DNA from: Sclerurus mexicanus
Taxonomy: Eukaryota; Chordata; Aves; Passeriformes; Furnariidae
Assembly (NCBI GenBank): GCA_013396755.1
Contig: VWZF01002914.1
Coordinates: 756,335-820,334 of the forward strand
Direction: 5' to 3'
Length of the DNA: 64,000 nucleotides
Shown: piece after piece, positions 62,477 to 64,000 of the stretch
Layout: the number at the start of each line of letters is the position of its first letter
How positions within the stretch are numbered: position 1 is the first letter of the stretch
Notes under the pieces: model-generated
Database searches by the model: none
What the model was told of the DNA's origin: nothing
What the model saw: the letters and a program-made list of their open reading frames with translations, nothing else
Translations under genes and position numbers: made by a program

Positions 62477-64000
62477 AATTCTAATTAAAGTTCCCTCACT
62501 ATTTTCTAGTTAGGCTGTCCTCAGCAGGAGCACTAAGCATGAGCATGCTATTCTTGGTTTTTCTGAAGTCGGCACTTATTTTCCCCCTTCTGCTTTTTTT
62601 AATGTATTTTATCTGCTCTTTTCCTAGGTGAAAAAAAGGACCTGATTCCAATCAAACCCAATACTTTTCTTGAACTTCAGCAGTTCCTAAGTATTAGGAT
62701 TTCATTCTAAGTGGAATATTTTCAGTTTCTTTCTAATAAAATGAGTTAATACAGGAATTTCTTGCCCACTGCATGCACTAAGAGAGATACTTTTAGGCCC
62801 TCTTCACTTCTGTTTTCCCCCAAGGCATTCAAAAGGATTTGTAAATCTTGTTTCTATTATTTCCAGTCTTCAGACAGTTCTCTGAGATAAGAATGTTTTC
62901 TAGGTACTCTTCATTTATCTCTTGACTTTCATATACTGACAGGTTTTTGAATAAAACAACAAATTCTTGCTTTGTGTGGGCTATGGTTGCTTTTGACAAC
63001 ATGTTTTGCTGTCCTCTTTATATATCAGGAATCCAGATTGTGACCAAGGATATAACATTTAAAGTAGAGCTCACTCTACCAGACTCAAAGCACAATAGCT
63101 TCATCAGACACAACTAGTCCATGATTCCTTTGGTAATTAGATATAATTAATTTTAAACAAAATTTGGAGAGAGGTGACTTTTGCAATCCTGATTTGTCCC
63201 TTAAATTCAAACCTAGGAAGTTTATGTCTAAAATTACCTTTGGTGAGTATGAAGTTTGTAAATTTTTATATGGAATATAATTAGAATACTCTTGTTCACT
63301 ATCAGCATAATATTCTAAAGATCTCTGTGTATGTCTTAAAAACTCTATGTGATAAAGCCTTGAGTATATCAGGCTTTGTGACTTTGGTAAGTACAACATG
63401 TTGTTAAAGAACATATTTTATTAAAAGGCAGGTATTTTACAAAAATCTATGAACTAGATAGGTTTAGTTATTTTTGCTTATATTTATATAGGTTTAAAAT
63501 CATCTAAAAGGAAAACCAACAGGTAACTGAAAGCTGACCTCTGAAATTTGGAAAGTCAAACAGCTTGTGAATCGGCTTTTAAGGATGGTATTTAGGGTAT
63601 CATTATAGTCCGTTTATTTTTCTCTTGTCTTTTGCACCAGTCACAAAAAAAGAGCAATATCAAGAGAAAATCATTTGACAAAAGCAATACCTCTGTTGTT
63701 GCTTTGATCTTGATCTATACCTTCTGATATTTCTTTCTGACATTAACCTTTGGTCTCCAATGCATTTTAAAGTATGCAATGCTGACTATATATTTTTCTA
63801 TACATATCAGACAAAGTACTAACTACTTTAGCCTTTACTTAGTCTTCTGCATTATGGCCTCTGAGAATCATAATGTTTATTTCCTGTAAATTATTGTTCT
63901 TGTTGACACAATGTAATTTTTACTGGAAGGGCTGTTTTGGTGTAGGTTTCTTTAAGACACAATTTCTTTAAAGGCAGTCCATGATCATTTAAAACAAAGG

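Larger units (their letters stand above)
59233..64000. other. AT-rich non-coding stretch, no gene seen
   Basis: No gene is supported to the right end. A 137-codon open frame (59171-59584) begins inside the CR1 tail and has no recognisable domain, so it is taken as chance. The stretch contains the pyrimidine tract at 59879-59990, an A/C tract at 61486-61527 and a T run at 62461-62476. Confidence 0.65.

Noticed and set aside
62633..62690. CR1/L3-like 3' UTR words near an AG acceptor-like site
   Set aside because: The resemblance to ancient LINE 3' sequence is too short and weak to call.
1..64000. Search for tRNA and rRNA genes and for exons of a host gene
   Set aside because: No convincing B-box GGTTCGANTCC with a paired A-box was seen, no rRNA-like stretch, and no exon-like frame with recognisable protein content between splice sites. 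Very short exons cannot be excluded by eye.

Overview
This window looks like bird nuclear DNA: AT-rich, CpG-poor sequence with no gene that I can support. The case for a bird rests on the repeats. CR1 LINE copies are present in both orientations, and several carry the avian-type 3' end with its octamer tail. There are also LTRs with the compact TATA/AATAAA layout and very short simple repeats. No SINE-rich or L1-rich mammalian pattern is visible. The species cannot be named from this sequence. Open frames are short (the longest is 167 codons), overlap one another on both strands, and match no host protein I recognise, so the window is best read as a gene desert or part of a very long intron.

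Layout. 1-9222: AT-rich non-coding DNA with microsatellites and one perfect PBX-MEIS-type site. 9223-9727: a probable solo LTR on the + strand. 12641-12792: a LINE reverse-transcriptase C-terminal fragment (RTE/jockey-like) that stops at a single N. 16560-16745: an old CR1 ORF2 linker fragment. 18940-19870: a GC-richer unidentified block ending in a degenerate minisatellite. 20225-20370: a CpG-rich minus-strand LTR end that also stops at a single N. 21060-21340: a second ancient CR1 linker fragment, on the minus strand. 21687-21934: a minus-strand CR1 3' end. 23017-23042: an assembly gap between runs of G. 29070-29290: an ancient CR1 reverse-transcriptase palm fragment with its catalytic motif still legible. 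31040-32010: a GC-richer unidentified block. 32361-32522: a TATATC-type minisatellite. 37428-37987, 41465-41625, 41905-42692 and 52933-53382: further CR1 copies. 53520-53800: an amniote-type older CR1/L3 piece.

The densest region is 57661-59232. It holds the 5' end of an endogenous retrovirus (an LTR followed by a tRNA-Lys3-type primer binding site), then a CR1 copy that is itself split by a second CR1 insertion. From 59233 to the end there is only AT-rich DNA with a pyrimidine tract that can form a G-quadruplex on the minus strand.

No operon, CRISPR array, tRNA, rRNA or new molecular system is visible. The informative content is the layered history of retroelements, together with evidence that at least two repeats were shortened by the assembly.
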